DNA of 64,000 nt from Providencia rustigianii DSM 4541 (GCF_000156395.1 NZ_GG703822.1:63018-127017); one strand, 5' to 3'; positions 19,905 to 30,572 are shown, counted from the first letter of the stretch. The notes: a model not told the origin generated them from the sequence alone. Program-made: numbers and translations.

Positions 19905-20906
19905 ATGAAATATTTGGTCACGGGAAGTGCCGGTTTTATTGGATTTAGATTGTGCCAACGACTGCTAGAAAGTGGGCATGAAGTTATCGGTATCGATAAT
20001 ATGAATGCCTATTATGATCAGGGATTAAAACAGTCTCGATTGCATATTCTTGAGCAATATCCACAGTTCCGTTTTATTCCTCTTGATATTACAGACCGCG
20101 AAAAAGTGTTGGTGCTGTGTACCCAAGAAAATTTTGACCGTGTTATCCATCTTGCTGCGCAAGCTGGAGTGCGTTATTCATTACAAAATCCTTTTGCCTA
20201 TGCAGACAGCAATCTCAATGGGCATTTGGCTATTTTAGAAGGCTGCCGCCAAGCAAAAGTGAAGCACTTGGTATATGCCTCATCGAGCTCAGTGTATGGT
20301 GTGACCGATAAAATGCCATTCACCACCGATATGCCAACGGACCATCCTATTTCATTGTATGCGGCAACCAAAAAAGCCAATGAATTGATGGCTCACTCCT
20401 ATTCACATCTCTATCAGCTGCCGACGACGGGACTGCGTTTTTTCACCGTTTATGGTCCATGGGGTCGCCCGGACATGGCGCTGTTTAAGTTCACTAAGGC
20501 TATCTTAGCGGGTGAACCCATCGATGTTTATAATAACGGCGATCTGAGCCGTGATTTCACTTTCATTGATGATATTGTCGAAGGGGTGATCCGTATTTCA
20601 GATATCATTCCACAAGCAGACCCGCAAAACCGTTCGGATTCTCCCGCTGAAAGCAGTGCGCCTTACCGTATTTATAATATTGGTAATGGTCAGCCGGTTA
20701 AATTAATTGAATTTATTTCAGCGCTGGAAAAAGCATTAGGCAAAGAAGCCATCAAAAACTTTTTACCGATGCAAGCCGGGGATGTTTACACGACATGGGC
20801 TGATACCGAAGACCTCTTTAAGGCAACGGGCTACCGCCCTCACGTTACCATAGAACAAGGTGTACAGGCGTTTGTCGACTGGTATAAGTCATACTACAAA
20901 ATTTAA
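19905..20906 (+). CDS. uge: UDP-glucuronate 4-epimerase (UDP-GalA synthesis)
   Basis: A 333-residue extended short-chain dehydrogenase with the NAD motif GSAGFIG (7-13) and catalytic Tyr152-x3-Lys156 in LYAATKKANE. The active-site segment AAQAGVRYSLQNPFAY and RFFTVYGPWGRPDMAL are typical of UDP-glucuronate epimerases (Uge/Gla/LpsL). It converts UDP-GlcA to UDP-GalA in the cytoplasm. The adjacent ugd makes its substrate. GalA is common in Morganellaceae cores and O-antigens, so a surface-polysaccharide role is inferred. A GlcNAc/GalNAc specificity is less likely. Confidence 0.85.
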   Translation: MKYLVTGSAGFIGFRLCQRLLESGHEVIGIDNMNAYYDQGLKQSRLHILEQYPQFRFIPLDITDREKVLVLCTQENFDRVIHLAAQAGVRYSLQNPFAYADSNLNGHLAILEGCRQAKVKHLVYASSSSVYGVTDKMPFTTDMPTDHPISLYAATKKANELMAHSYSHLYQLPTTGLRFFTVYGPWGRPDMALFKFTKAILAGEPIDVYNNGDLSRDFTFIDDIVEGVIRISDIIPQADPQNRSDSPAESSAPYRIYNIGNGQPVKLIEFISALEKALGKEAIKNFLPMQAGDVYTTWADTEDLFKATGYRPHVTIEQGVQAFVDWYKSYYKI

Positions 20907-20930
20907 TAATTTATTGATTAGAGGTTTACT

Positions 20931-22097
20931 GTGAAAATAGCAATCGCAGGTACCGGCTATGTCGGTCTGTCTAACGCCATGTTACTGTCCCAACACCATG
21001 AAGTGGTGGCGGTCGATATCATCCCTGAAAAAGTGGCCATGCTGAATAACAAGCAATCGCCGATTATCGATACTGAAATCGAGCAGTTTTTAACCGAAAA
21101 AACGCTAAATTTCCGAGCAACACAAGACAAGGTTGAAGCCTATACGGGTGCACAATATGTGATTGTGGCAACGCCGACAGATTACGACCCAAAAACCAAC
21201 TACTTCAACACCAATTCAGTGGAATCCGTCATTCACGATGTGAACACACTGAATCCAGATGCGACCATTATCGTGAAATCCACCATTCCCGTGGGCTTTA
21301 CCGCGCGTCTGCGTGATGAGTTTGGTTACACCAATGTGATTTTCTCCCCGGAATTTTTACGTGAAGGTCGTGCGCTGTGGGATAACTTATATCCTTCCCG
21401 TATTGTGGTGGGCGAGCGCTCTGAACGTGCACAAATTTTTGCTAACCTGTTACTCGAAGGTGCGATTAAAAAAGACGTTCCAGTGTTGTTTACTGATGGC
21501 ACTGAAGCCGAAGCTATCAAGCTGTTCGCAAACACCTATTTAGCGATGCGCGTCGCCTATTTCAATGAATTAGATACTTATGCTGAAAGCCGTGGTTTGA
21601 ATGCTCGCCAAATTATCGAGGGTGTTTCTTTAGACCCACGTATTGGTAGCCATTACAATAACCCATCCTTTGGTTATGGCGGTTATTGCTTACCGAAAGA
21701 CACCAAGCAGCTACTGGCAAACTACGATGATGTGCCAAATACCCTGATTAATGCCATCGTAGAGTCAAACCGTACCCGCAAAGACTTTATCTCGGATGCG
21801 ATTATTGCTAAAGCGCCACGTAAAGTGGGCGTGTATCGCTTAGTCATGAAAGCGGGCTCCGATAATTTCCGCTCTTCTGCAGTGCAAGGAGTGATGAAAC
21901 GCATCAAAGCCAAAGGCATTGAAGTTATCGTCTACGAACCCGTTTTAAAAGAAGATGAATTCTTCCGTTCTAAAGTTATTCGTGACTTAGATGCCTTTAA
22001 AGCGGAAAGCGACATTATTCTGACTAACCGCATGGTACCTGAGTTGGAAGATGTAGTGGATAAAGTGTATACCCGCGACCTGTTTGGTAATGATTAA
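20931..22097 (+). CDS. ugd: UDP-glucose 6-dehydrogenase
   Basis: Oxidises UDP-glucose to UDP-glucuronate in two steps, using NAD. The 388 residues show the Rossmann motif GTGYVGLS (7-14), the catalytic Cys253 in [13 protein letters not shown], and [11 protein letters not shown]. The start is GTG 20931 after a GAGG ribosome binding site, 24 bp downstream of uge. UDP-GlcA also feeds L-Ara4N lipid A modification, a known route to polymyxin resistance in this group. A terminator follows. Confidence 0.95.
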   Translation: MKIAIAGTGYVGLSNAMLLSQHHEVVAVDIIPEKVAMLNNKQSPIIDTEIEQFLTEKTLNFRATQDKVEAYTGAQYVIVATPTDYDPKTNYFNTNSVESVIHDVNTLNPDATIIVKSTIPVGFTARLRDEFGYTNVIFSPEFLREGRALWDNLYPSRIVVGERSERAQIFANLLLEGAIKKDVPVLFTDGTEAEAIKLFANTYLAMRVAYFNELDTYAESRGLNARQIIEGVSLDPRIGSHYNNPSFGYGGYCLPKDTKQLLANYDDVPNTLINAIVESNRTRKDFISDAIIAKAPRKVGVYRLVMKAGSDNFRSSAVQGVMKRIKAKGIEVIVYEPVLKEDEFFRSKVIRDLDAFKAESDIILTNRMVPELEDVVDKVYTRDLFGND

Positions 22098-22116
22098 TTA
22101 TTAACAGTTTCGATTG

Positions 22117-22145
22117 ATTGCCCCACTGAGTTGGGGCAATTTGCT
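22117..22145 (+). terminator. Rho-independent terminator after ugd
   Basis: ATTGCCCCA (22117-22125) pairs with TGGGGCAAT (22132-22140) and is followed by TTGCTTTTT. The T run is only on the plus-strand side, so it serves ugd rather than thiM. Confidence 0.8.
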
Positions 22146-22147
22146 TT

Positions 22148-22921
22148 TTAGGGACGAGATAACGCATCTAGAAATTCTGGAATAAAGCTTCCCGTTCCAC
22201 GGCAGCGTTGAGAGGCAGCTTCACCAGCTCGCTTCATGATGGCACATGCACTGGCGACATTGGTGAGCTTATCTCCGGGAAGCGCACAACATGCAGCAAC
22301 CACCGCAGATAACGCACAGCCTGTTCCTACCACTCGAGTCATCAATGGGTTTCCACCCTGTACGGAGATAATGCGTTCCCCATCAGTGATGTAATCTACT
22401 TCCCCGCTAATCGCAACAATCGTATTAACCTGTTTGGCTAACAATTTAGCAGCAGGGAGCGCATCATCCGTCGAATTCAATGAATCTACGCCTTTTCCCC
22501 CTTGGCTAGCACCAACGAGCGCCATGATTTCAGATGCATTTCCACGAATTGCACTGGGTTGTAAGAAGAGTAATTTGTGGCAAAACTGAGTTCTAAATTT
22601 TAATGCACCGACGGCGACGGGGTCGAGTACCCACGGCTTTTGAGCCACATTGGCACTTTTCACTGCTAAGTACATCGCATTTTGTCGTTCTGTGGTTAAG
22701 GTGCCAACATTAATCAGTAAGCTGCTGGCAATGGCAGCAAATTGCTCCGCTTCTTCTGCTTCAATGACCATAGCGGGTGAGCAGCCCAATGCTAATAAGA
22801 CATTTGCGGTAAAGGTTTGCACGACATCATTAGTCATGCAGTGGATCAAGGGCGAGTTTTGTTGGAGTTGCTGTAAAACTAAAGTTTGGGTAGTCGGATC
22901 AAATTGTTCTACTGTAGACAT
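22148..22921 (-). CDS. thiM: Hydroxyethylthiazole kinase
   Basis: ThiM phosphorylates hydroxyethylthiazole for thiamine salvage. The 257 residues carry the phosphate-binding and catalytic segment [18 protein letters not shown] and the substrate segment [17 protein letters not shown]. It stands alone: thiD and thiE, its usual partners, are not adjacent. Only 57 bp separate it from the decayed dinD end, and no THI-box (no CTGAGA or ACCTGATC-like core) is visible. A small hairpin CAGTT/AACTG lies just before the start. Confidence 0.94.
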   Translation of the reverse strand: MSTVEQFDPTTQTLVLQQLQQNSPLIHCMTNDVVQTFTANVLLALGCSPAMVIEAEEAEQFAAIASSLLINVGTLTTERQNAMYLAVKSANVAQKPWVLDPVAVGALKFRTQFCHKLLFLQPSAIRGNASEIMALVGASQGGKGVDSLNSTDDALPAAKLLAKQVNTIVAISGEVDYITDGERIISVQGGNPLMTRVVGTGCALSAVVAACCALPGDKLTNVASACAIMKRAGEAASQRCRGTGSFIPEFLDALSRP

Positions 22922-22978
22922 ATTGCCTTCTTTTTATCAGTTGTTTTTTAACTGGAGCGTTTCTGTCATGATTTAAGG

Positions 22979-23744
22979 CTATTGATTCAGTTTTTTCTTT
23001 TCTGCAGTTTCTAACTGCTTAATACTTTTTCTGGTGACGGCAAATCTTCTGGCATGGTTCCACCAAGTTCACGAATCGTATCTCGTACCTTGCTTCCTAC
23101 ATCAAAGTGCGTTTGATTTGCATGCGTTTTACTTTGTACATTGTCTCGTCTGAGTTTTTCTTCTGCTTGTGTGGATCTAAATAAGTTAGCAGCGAGTTCT
23201 GTCGACCCCATATGGTCTAAAATTTTTTGTGATTTTTTTAAGCCTTTATGTTGATGGATGCCTTTTTGGTCTAATCCACCGTATAAACCTTTGTATCCAT
23301 GGTTTTGGAATATCGCAAAATCAATATTTGTCTCAACGCCGGCTTGTTGAGCGGTTTCAACTAACTGTTTATTATGTTCTTTCAATTCGTTATGAAGAAA
23401 TAGACGTTTTTCATCTTCACGTAATTTTTTTGAATGCGTCATCATCAGCTAATTCTTGTCGTCTTGTTTGAATGGCAAAATAGATTTGTCCTGCTGCAAT
23501 AACGGGTTTGCTTGGGTCGCCATTTTGAACAACAAGGTAGCAAGCGTAACGGGATAGTGTGACATCCTTAAGTTTGCGTTGAGCACCTGACCCAATATTA
23601 ACCATATCGAGGATGTCCTCGAAATGGTCAGTGGCGATATTCTGAATATGCTAAGAGTTTAGAAAGCTCTCTTGCAGACCAATATTCAACTCCTAACTCA
23701 TCCACTTTTTTTATTTTTTCGAAAGGTTGGCTCTGATGTTCCAT
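22979..23744 (-). pseudogene. dinD: Decayed dinD (DNA damage-inducible protein D)
   Basis: Reading the minus strand from ATG 23744 (after AAGGAG) gives MEHQSQPFEKIKKVDELG... up to SEYRH, matching E. coli DinD. Three lesions follow. First, near 23630 about 21 codons are lost out of frame and the next frame resumes at DHFEDILDMVNIGSGAQRKL. Second, near 23430 an A7 tract replaces an expected A6, shifting from AFKK to LREDEKRLF. Third, near 23022-23027 an A tract is one base short, hiding the tail SIKQLETAEKKKLNQ and giving an early stop at 23011. The intact tail would end at 22979. It sits next to yicC, its E. coli neighbour. No LexA box is visible upstream. Confidence 0.88.
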
Positions 23745-23802
23745 ATATAACTCCTTTTTATTAAGCGTTAAAAGACTTTATATTTGTAGGGTAGATTAGT
23801 GT

Positions 23803-23819
23803 TAACCAACAGTTGGTTA
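23803..23819. repeat. Perfect 8-bp inverted repeat upstream of dinD remnant
   Basis: TAACCAAC-A-GTTGGTTA is an exact dyad. It lacks the CTGT-N8-ACAG form of a LexA box, so it is not an SOS operator. A binding site for another regulator is possible. The surrounding 23745-24000 holds no gene. Confidence 0.5.
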
Positions 23820-23940
23820 GATATCCATCACTCTGAGACTGTGTGATTATCGCACCGAGTGAAATCTTACCGTTGAATGGTTGTTTTTAAGTCTATCCTA
23901 ATCATGTTCTATTGAGAGCCACTCAATAATCTACAGATAA

Positions 23941-23975
23941 TAAAAAACCAGCAAATACAAGGTATAAGCTGGTTT
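23941..23975 (-). terminator. Rho-independent terminator of yicC
   Basis: AAACCAGC and GCTGGTTT pair across a 15-nt loop. On the minus strand the stem is followed by a T run, just past the yicC stop. Confidence 0.75.
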
Positions 23976-24000
23976 GGAGTTGTTCTGAAAAATAGAAAAC

Positions 24001-24864
24001 TTATTCAATATTCTGAATTTGCTCGCGCATTTGCTCAATTAATACTTTGAGCTCGACGGCGGAGTTAGTGACTTCACTATTAATGGATTTCGACGCGAGA
24101 GTATTCGACTCGCGGTTAAATTCTTGCATCATAAAATCAAGGCGGCGACCACTGGCTTCTTTTTTCTTCAGAATATTACGGGTCTCTTTAACGTGAGCTT
24201 CAAGTCTATCTAACTCTTCTGCCACATCAATACGCTGGGTCAACATAATCAGCTCTTGCTCTAAACGGTTATTATCCACCTGAATTTGAGCTTCTTCGAG
24301 TTTGCTTTGTAGACGATCACGCTGCCACTGTAAAATTTCTGGCATATGTTGGCGCACTTTAGCGACTTCAACAAGAACACCGTCTAAACGCTGCTCGATA
24401 AGGCTATGTAGAGCAGCTCCTTCGGCTTCACGGCTTTGAATAAAGGCATCAATTGTTTCATCTAAGCCGGCCATCAGCTGTTCACTAATGGCATCGAGAT
24501 CTTGTTCGCCCGCAGACATCACACCCGGCCAACGCAAAATTTCTAGCGGATTAATCTCGCCTTCATGGCTGTAGTTTTTGACCCAATTTGCCGCGCTGAT
24601 GAGCTGACGAGCCAGACCTTCATTTAAGATCAGTTCTCCACGCTGCGCGCTATCTAACTCTATGCGTAAGTTACACTCTACCTTTCCGCGGGTGAGACGA
24701 GAACGTAGACGTTCACGGATAACGGGCTCTAAGCTGCGAAATTGCTCAGGTAAACGGATATAAGTTTCTAAATAACGTTGGTTTACGGAACGCAGCTCCC
24801 AAGCCGCATTCCCCCATTCACCCTTGATATCACGGCGAGCAAAAGCGGTCATACTACGGATCAT
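24001..24864 (-). CDS. yicC: YicC family endoribonuclease
   Basis: A 287-residue YicC/YloC protein with the conserved start MIRSMTAFARRDIKGEWG and end SKSINSEVTNSAVELKVLIEQMREQIQNIE. E. coli YicC is reported to be an endoribonuclease acting on the sRNA RyhB. The protein has long predicted helical segments in the second half. It is divergent from rph, the conserved enterobacterial arrangement. Confidence 0.94.
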   Translation of the reverse strand: MIRSMTAFARRDIKGEWGNAAWELRSVNQRYLETYIRLPEQFRSLEPVIRERLRSRLTRGKVECNLRIELDSAQRGELILNEGLARQLISAANWVKNYSHEGEINPLEILRWPGVMSAGEQDLDAISEQLMAGLDETIDAFIQSREAEGAALHSLIEQRLDGVLVEVAKVRQHMPEILQWQRDRLQSKLEEAQIQVDNNRLEQELIMLTQRIDVAEELDRLEAHVKETRNILKKKEASGRRLDFMMQEFNRESNTLASKSINSEVTNSAVELKVLIEQMREQIQNIE

Positions 24865-24991
24865 AATTCGTTCCTACCTTATTATTTGTAAATTAATGGG
24901 ATTATAGCGCTATGACGGATGACAGGATAGGCATTATCTGATTAACAACGTATAATACGTGCCAATTTGAGTGAATAACGGAGATAACACC

Positions 24992-25705
24992 ATGCGCCCA
25001 GCAGGTAGATTAGCAGACCAAATGCGCCCTATAAAGATCACGCGTAATTATACAAAGCACGCAGAAGGCTCTGTTCTTATTGAGTTTGGCGACACTAAAG
25101 TGTTATGTACCGCGACCGTTGAGGACGGCGTTCCTCGTTTTCTCAAAGGACAAGGTCAAGGTTGGGTAACGGCGGAATACGGTATGTTACCTCGTGCGAC
25201 AAATTCTCGTAATCAGCGTGAAGCTGCGAAAGGGAAACAAACCGGTCGTACTATGGAAATTCAACGACTGATTGCACGTTCATTACGCGCAGCGGTTGAC
25301 CTGAAAAAACTCGGTGAATATACCATTACATTAGACTGCGATGTTATCCAAGCCGATGGCGGTACGCGTACAGCATCTATTTCTGGGGCATGTGTTGCAC
25401 TGGTAGATGCGCTGAATAATATGATCGCTCAGGGGAAAATCACAAAAAGCCCACTGAAGGCAATGGTCGCAGCGGTTTCTGTTGGTATCGTTAAGCAAGA
25501 AGCATTGTGTGACCTAGAGTATGTCGAAGATTCTGCTGCAGAAACGGATATGAACGTCGTCATGATGGACGATGGCCGCATGATCGAAGTACAAGGTACC
25601 GCAGAAGGTGAACCATTTAGCCATGAAGAACTTTTAGAACTTCTTGCATTGGCGAAAACGGGGTTAGACACCATTTTCGAAGCTCAGCGAGAAGCGCTGA
25701 AATAG
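24992..25705 (+). CDS. rph: Ribonuclease PH
   Basis: A phosphorolytic 3'-5' exoribonuclease that trims tRNA and other RNA 3' ends. The 237 residues are full length (238 in wild-type E. coli), without the K-12 frameshift. Core segments include [20 protein letters not shown], the [17 protein letters not shown] metal and active-site region, and [13 protein letters not shown] 24992 follows CGGAGATAA; the frame is open seven codons upstream. It is transcribed with pyrE through the attenuator between them. Confidence 0.96.
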   Translation: MRPAGRLADQMRPIKITRNYTKHAEGSVLIEFGDTKVLCTATVEDGVPRFLKGQGQGWVTAEYGMLPRATNSRNQREAAKGKQTGRTMEIQRLIARSLRAAVDLKKLGEYTITLDCDVIQADGGTRTASISGACVALVDALNNMIAQGKITKSPLKAMVAAVSVGIVKQEALCDLEYVEDSAAETDMNVVMMDDGRMIEVQGTAEGEPFSHEELLELLALAKTGLDTIFEAQREALK

Positions 25706-25719
25706 ATTAATAATTAAAT

Positions 25720-25744
25720 AGGCGGCTGAGAAGTCGCCTTTTTT
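25720..25744 (+). terminator. rph-pyrE attenuator hairpin
   Basis: AGGCGGCT and AGTCGCCT pair across GAGA, followed by a T run, 15 bp after the rph stop. In E. coli, pyrE expression depends on coupling of rph translation to UTP-limited transcription at a hairpin in this position; the same pyrimidine control is inferred. Confidence 0.8.
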
Positions 25745-25830
25745 ATGTCTGCGGTTTACTGCTTTAGATAAACCACAGAAGTAATACCCAATAAAAATAG
25801 ATGAATATTAACTAGTGAGGAGAATGACCA

Positions 25831-26472
25831 ATGAAAGCCTATCAGCGCGATTTTATTGAACTTGCCATGAAAAAACAGGTACTGAAATTTGGTGAGTTTA
25901 CGCTGAAATCAGGTCGTAAAAGCCCCTATTTTTTTAATGCGGGGTTATTTAATACAGGGCGTGACTTGGCTCTCGTGGGTCGTTTCTATGCGCAGGCATT
26001 ACAAGAAAGCGCAATTGAATGTGATGTAATTTTTGGACCTGCTTATAAAGGGATTCCGATTGCGACAACTACCGCAGTGGCGTTAGCAGAGCATCATGAT
26101 ATCGATATGCCGTATTGCTTTAACCGTAAAGAAGCAAAAGACCATGGGGAAGGCGGCACGTTAGTGGGTAGCCCATTACAGGGGCGTGTCGTTGTGGTTG
26201 ATGATGTCATTACTGCAGGGACGGCGATCCGTGAATCAATGGAAATTATTAAACAGCAGAATGCGATTTTAAATGGTGTATTGCTATGTTTAGACCGCCA
26301 AGAAAAAGGGAAAGGTGAAATTTCTGCGGTTCAAGAAATTGAGCGTGACTATGGATGCAAAGTCCATTCGATCATCACAATGAGCGATTTAATTGCTTAC
26401 TTAGCGGATAAAGCGGATATGCAAGAGCACCTTGCAGCAATGAAAGCCTATCGTGAGCAGTACGGAATCTAA
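25831..26472 (+). CDS. pyrE: Orotate phosphoribosyltransferase
   Basis: Forms orotidine 5'-phosphate from orotate and PRPP in pyrimidine synthesis. The 213 residues match the E. coli length, with the PRPP-binding motif [13 protein letters not shown] and the flexible-loop segment [19 protein letters not shown] 25831 follows GAGGAGAA. It lies behind the attenuator hairpin and converges on slmA. Confidence 0.96.
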   Translation: MKAYQRDFIELAMKKQVLKFGEFTLKSGRKSPYFFNAGLFNTGRDLALVGRFYAQALQESAIECDVIFGPAYKGIPIATTTAVALAEHHDIDMPYCFNRKEAKDHGEGGTLVGSPLQGRVVVVDDVITAGTAIRESMEIIKQQNAILNGVLLCLDRQEKGKGEISAVQEIERDYGCKVHSIITMSDLIAYLADKADMQEHLAAMKAYREQYGI

Positions 26473-26481
26473 TGATGTAAA

Positions 26482-26509
26482 AAAAGCCCTCGCCCAATAA
26501 CGGGCGGGG
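26482..26509 (-). terminator. Rho-independent terminator of slmA
   Basis: A GC-rich stem, CCCTCGCCC pairing with GGGCGGGG, sits between the convergent pyrE and slmA genes. Read on the minus strand it is followed by seven Ts, so it mainly serves slmA. Confidence 0.7.
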
Positions 26510-26529
26510 TGAGTAGTATAAATAAGTGC

Positions 26530-27129
26530 TTATTGTAACTGAGCCAAAATTAAAGGCCAGCGAGCTTCGAATTCGACGGTAGGTCGGTAACGAAACTCTG
26601 AACGTACAAAGCGCGACAACATACCTTCACAGAAGGCTAATAGCTGAGAAGCCAGTAATGATTCATCGTGAACAAAACCATGGCCATTACGGATCTTTTT
26701 CTCTTTAAGGACTTGTCGTAGCTGTGATTCTATACGTTCAAATAGTTGGTTAATACGCCCTTGCAGCCGGTCCTGCTCAAACATAAGCGCATGCCCTGTC
26801 ATTATACGCGTTAAGCCAGGGTTTTTTTCTGAAAAGCCCAAAATCAACGCTAAAATCAACTTAATTCTAATGGTGGTATCTTTTTCGTCCGCTAAAATTT
26901 GGTTGATGCGTGAAACCAGTGAATCTTCAATAAACTCAATCAGGCTATCAAACATCTTCATTTTGCTTGGAAAATGACGATATAACGCAGCTTCTGAGAC
27001 ACCAACTTTAGCGGCAAGTTTTGCCGTGGTAATTCGTTGACTGCCATCGCTACTTTCTAACATTAACGCGAGAGACTGCAAAATCTCATCTTGTCTGTTA
27101 CGTTTTTGTGTTGTTGTATTCTCTGCCAT
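26530..27129 (-). CDS. slmA: Nucleoid occlusion factor SlmA
   Basis: SlmA is a TetR-fold DNA-binding protein that blocks FtsZ ring assembly over the nucleoid. The 199 residues (E. coli 198) contain the helix-turn-helix [25 protein letters not shown], within residues 10-65, and the conserved ligand-like domain with [22 protein letters not shown] chose ATG 27129 ([15 protein letters not shown]), as in E. coli; the frame is open 22 codons upstream without conservation. Confidence 0.95.
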   Translation of the reverse strand: MAENTTTQKRNRQDEILQSLALMLESSDGSQRITTAKLAAKVGVSEAALYRHFPSKMKMFDSLIEFIEDSLVSRINQILADEKDTTIRIKLILALILGFSEKNPGLTRIMTGHALMFEQDRLQGRINQLFERIESQLRQVLKEKKIRNGHGFVHDESLLASQLLAFCEGMLSRFVRSEFRYRPTVEFEARWPLILAQLQ

Positions 27130-27292
27130 GTCTGATAAGACCCCTGCTAAAACAGCAAGACAAACTATCCAAAATTTCGCTCTGAGTAAAGTCACACTCA
27201 GTACAAAAGCGATTTAAAATATGTAGAGATTATAACCAAATCTGCACAATTTACGTGAGAGGTAGGCACTGTAATGACTATCTTTATTCATT

Positions 27293-27321
27293 AATATAGG
27301 CGCTTTCTTAACGCCTATATT
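27293..27321 (-). terminator. Hairpin downstream of dut
   Basis: AATATAGGCG and CGCCTATATT form a perfect 10-bp stem with a 9-nt loop, 26 bp past the dut stop on the minus strand. No clear T run follows, so termination is likely but not certain. Confidence 0.55.
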
Positions 27322-27346
27322 GTGCTTAAAGGTTACCGAGCTAAAT

Positions 27347-27802
27347 TTACTGGCGACCAGAATGACCGAAACCGCCTTCTCCGCGCTCTGTTGCATCAAA
27401 ATTATCAACAATATTAAATTCAGCTTGAACGACTGGGACAAAGACCATTTGTGCCATACGTTCACCTGGCTCAATAGTGAAAACTTTATCTCCACGGTTC
27501 CATACAGATACCATTAATGGACCTTGGTAATCTGAATCAATCAGACCCACTAGGTTACCTAAGACTACACCGTGTTTGTGGCCTAATCCTGAACGAGGCA
27601 AGATCACCGCGGCGAGTTGTTCATCAGCGATATGGATAGCTAAACCCGTCGGGACTAATTCTGTTTGACCCGGCGCCAAATCGATAGGTGCATCAATACA
27701 TGCACGTAAATCTAAACCCGCGGAGCCAGTCGTTGCATAAGTTGGCAGTGGAAACTCAGTCCCAATACGGGCATCAAGAATTTTTAGATCGATTTTTTTC
27801 AT
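27347..27802 (-). CDS. dut: dUTP diphosphatase
   Basis: Hydrolyses dUTP to dUMP, keeping uracil out of DNA and supplying thymidylate synthesis. The 151 residues contain the five trimeric dUTPase motifs: [37 protein letters not shown] and the C-terminal [15 protein letters not shown] 27802 gives [14 protein letters not shown] as in E. coli. It overlaps the coaBC 3' end by 29 bp, the usual dfp-dut arrangement. Confidence 0.96.
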   Translation of the reverse strand: MKKIDLKILDARIGTEFPLPTYATTGSAGLDLRACIDAPIDLAPGQTELVPTGLAIHIADEQLAAVILPRSGLGHKHGVVLGNLVGLIDSDYQGPLMVSVWNRGDKVFTIEPGERMAQMVFVPVVQAEFNIVDNFDATERGEGGFGHSGRQ

Positions 27803-29012
27803 AACGTTGAAGTATCTCGTCAAGTAAATGGTGGCTTAATTCAATTTTACTGCAATGTGGTAAACGAACATCGCCATCAGCATCAAACAGGTGTAGTGCA
27901 TTGTTATCACTATTAAAACCGTTATCTGCGAGGGAAACATCATTAGCACAAATTAAATCTAATTGCTTTTGTAGGCGTTTTTGTTGGGCATACTCTTCTA
28001 CATTTTGAGTTTCTGCCGCAAATCCAACAACATAAGGTCGATTTTGTTTTAATTGACCGACACTCGCGACGATATCTGGATTTTTCACGAGTGTAATAGA
28101 AATTTCGTCGCCTTGCTTTTTGATTTTATTCTCAGCAACGGTTTTTGCTCGATAATCTGCAACAGCTGCACAACCAATAAAAATATCTTGCTGGGCAATG
28201 GACTGATGGACGTGCTCATACATATCGAGAGCACTGGTCACATTAATGCGTTCGACACCTTCAGGTGTTGCGAGACTGACTGGACCCGCAATTAAGGTCA
28301 CTTTGGCTCCACGGGCCCTGGCTGCCTGTGCGATAGCAAATCCCATTTTCCCAGAACTATGATTACTAATAAAACGCACAGGGTCTAAATCTTCTCGTGT
28401 TGGGCCTGCGGTAATCATCATTGAGATACCTTGCAAGTCTGTACATCCACGAAAGTAATTACTTACTAAGCGTACAATCTCTAAGGGGGCAATCATGCGA
28501 CCTGGACCAATATCACCGCAAGCTTGGCTACCTTCATCAGGTCCCCAAATCATAAACTGGCGTTGTTGCAGTCTGATTAAATTCTCTTGTGTGACGGAGG
28601 CTCGATACATTTGTTGATTCATTGCGGGCACAACTGCAATGGGTGCAGCGGATGCAAGACAAACCGTTGTGAGCAAATCATTTGCCATACCTGAACTCAA
28701 GCGAGCTATTAAATCAGCGGTTGCCGGCGCGAGAATAATTATATCGGCCCATTTAGCCAATTCAATGTGACCCATTGCAGCCTCGGCCGCCGGATCTAAT
28801 AAATCATCGGAAACTGGGTGCCCAGAAACCGCTTGCAAGGTTAATGGGGTGATAAATGCTTTTGCGGCTGAGGTCATTACAACACGTACAGATGCCCCTT
28901 CATCACGTAACCGGCGAGTGAGCTCTGGTATTTTATACGCGGCGATCCCACCACTGATACCGAGAACAATTCTCTTACCTGATAATGGGTTATCTGAAAG
29001 TTGTTGATTCAT
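27774..29012 (-). CDS. coaBC: Bifunctional phosphopantothenoylcysteine decarboxylase/synthetase
   Basis: This enzyme (Dfp) makes 4'-phosphopantetheine for coenzyme A: the C-terminal CoaB half ligates cysteine with CTP and the N-terminal FMN-dependent CoaC half decarboxylates. Visible features are [10 protein letters not shown] with the catalytic His, PAMNQQMY, the Cys loop [19 protein letters not shown] and [10 protein letters not shown]. The product from ATG 29012 ([18 protein letters not shown]) is 412 residues (E. coli 406). ATGs further upstream are possible but less well supported. Divergent from radC. Confidence 0.95.
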   Translation of the reverse strand: MNQQLSDNPLSGKRIVLGISGGIAAYKIPELTRRLRDEGASVRVVMTSAAKAFITPLTLQAVSGHPVSDDLLDPAAEAAMGHIELAKWADIIILAPATADLIARLSSGMANDLLTTVCLASAAPIAVVPAMNQQMYRASVTQENLIRLQQRQFMIWGPDEGSQACGDIGPGRMIAPLEIVRLVSNYFRGCTDLQGISMMITAGPTREDLDPVRFISNHSSGKMGFAIAQAARARGAKVTLIAGPVSLATPEGVERINVTSALDMYEHVHQSIAQQDIFIGCAAVADYRAKTVAENKIKKQGDEISITLVKNPDIVASVGQLKQNRPYVVGFAAETQNVEEYAQQKRLQKQLDLICANDVSLADNGFNSDNNALHLFDADGDVRLPHCSKIELSHHLLDEILQRYEKNRSKNS

Positions 29013-29191
29013 GGCTTTATCCGGTTTAGTCAACATGAAGGGCATCTTACCATATCAATAGAGTAGTTGAGATACTCGATTTTGCATCTCCATACTATTT
29101 TTGCGAAGCGCTACGCAAAGGATTACTGAAGTTGTTGTTGGTCTTTTTTTCTTTGGTTAAAAAGGGCGCCTATGGGGAGAAAGGTACAATT

Positions 29192-29857
29192 ATGGATGAA
29201 TTTATTGCGCTGCAACCACGGGAAAAAATGTTGGCATATGGTGCAGCTTCGTTATCTGATGCTGAGTTACTGGCAATATTTCTACGAACAGGCAGTCGTG
29301 GAGAGCCTGTTTTACAGTTCTCTGAACGATTATTAAGGGAATTTGGTTCATTGTATCTCTTAATTCAAGCCGATCATGCAAAGCTCACGAAGTGTAAAGG
29401 AATGGGAGACTGTAAGTTTACTCAGTTACAGGCGGCCAGTGAGCTGGCAAGGCGCTGTTTTTCAGCCCAATTTCTCTATGAAGACAACATGACTAGCCCT
29501 GAAATGCTTAAAAATAGATTAATGGAGCTATTTGCAGGGCAAGAAAGAGAAGTTTTTATGGTGATATTTCTGAATAATCAGAATCAAATCATCTGCCACG
29601 AAGAGATGTTTAAAGGAACGGTGAACCGAGTTGAAGTACATCCGAGAGAAATTTTGCGGTTTGCCATGAAAATGAATGCTAGCAGCATTATTTTGGCGCA
29701 TAATCACCCATCAGGTAACCCAGAACCGAGTATTGCAGATAAGCAAGTGACTGAACGTATTCATAGCGCATGCTCGATTATGGGGATTAAATTACTTGAC
29801 CATTTTGTCGTCGGACACAAACATTGTGTCTCGTTTGTGGAGCGCGGATGGCTATAA
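29192..29857 (+). CDS. radC: RadC family JAB1/MPN-domain protein
   Basis: A 221-residue RadC protein with an N-terminal helix-hairpin-helix region and a C-terminal JAMM metalloprotease-fold domain. The metal motif is intact: His170 and His172 in LAHNHPSG, Ser174, and Asp183. The biological role is unsettled; the original link to DNA repair in E. coli was withdrawn. I chose ATG 29192 (MDEFIALQPREKML), since the upstream 20 codons are not conserved. It sits between coaBC and rpmB as in E. coli. Confidence 0.93.
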   Translation: MDEFIALQPREKMLAYGAASLSDAELLAIFLRTGSRGEPVLQFSERLLREFGSLYLLIQADHAKLTKCKGMGDCKFTQLQAASELARRCFSAQFLYEDNMTSPEMLKNRLMELFAGQEREVFMVIFLNNQNQIICHEEMFKGTVNRVEVHPREILRFAMKMNASSIILAHNHPSGNPEPSIADKQVTERIHSACSIMGIKLLDHFVVGHKHCVSFVERGWL

Positions 29858-29902
29858 AATTATTTTTTTGGCTAAAAAATGACAACTTTTGCTCTGTTGG
29901 GC

Positions 29903-29931
29903 TTGAGTGAAAACGATTGAAAGCGTATACT
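29903..29931 (+). promoter_or_regulatory. rpmB-rpmG promoter
   Basis: TTGAGT (29903-29908) and TATACT (29926-29931) have 17-bp spacing. Transcription would start near 29938, leaving a leader of about 170 nt before rpmB. Confidence 0.7.
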
Positions 29932-29947
29932 ACGCCACCTTTAAGGA

Positions 29948-30347
<400 letters not shown>

Positions 30348-30355
30348 GGAGCTAA

Positions 30356-30526
<171 letters not shown>

Positions 30527-30547
30527 TTTTGCTTTCTGCGTACGAAG

Positions 30548-30572
30548 AACCCAGCTTAGGCTGGGTTTTTTT
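30548..30572 (+). terminator. Rho-independent terminator of rpmB-rpmG
   Basis: AACCCAGC-TTAG-GCTGGGTT is a perfect 8-bp stem with a 4-nt loop followed by a T run. Confidence 0.9.

Noticed and set aside
22922-23050. TPP riboswitch for thiM
   Set aside because: No THI-box core sequences and no fitting stems were found on the minus strand.
23803-23819. LexA box for dinD
   Set aside because: The dyad TAACCAAC-A-GTTGGTTA lacks the CTGT-N8-ACAG pattern.
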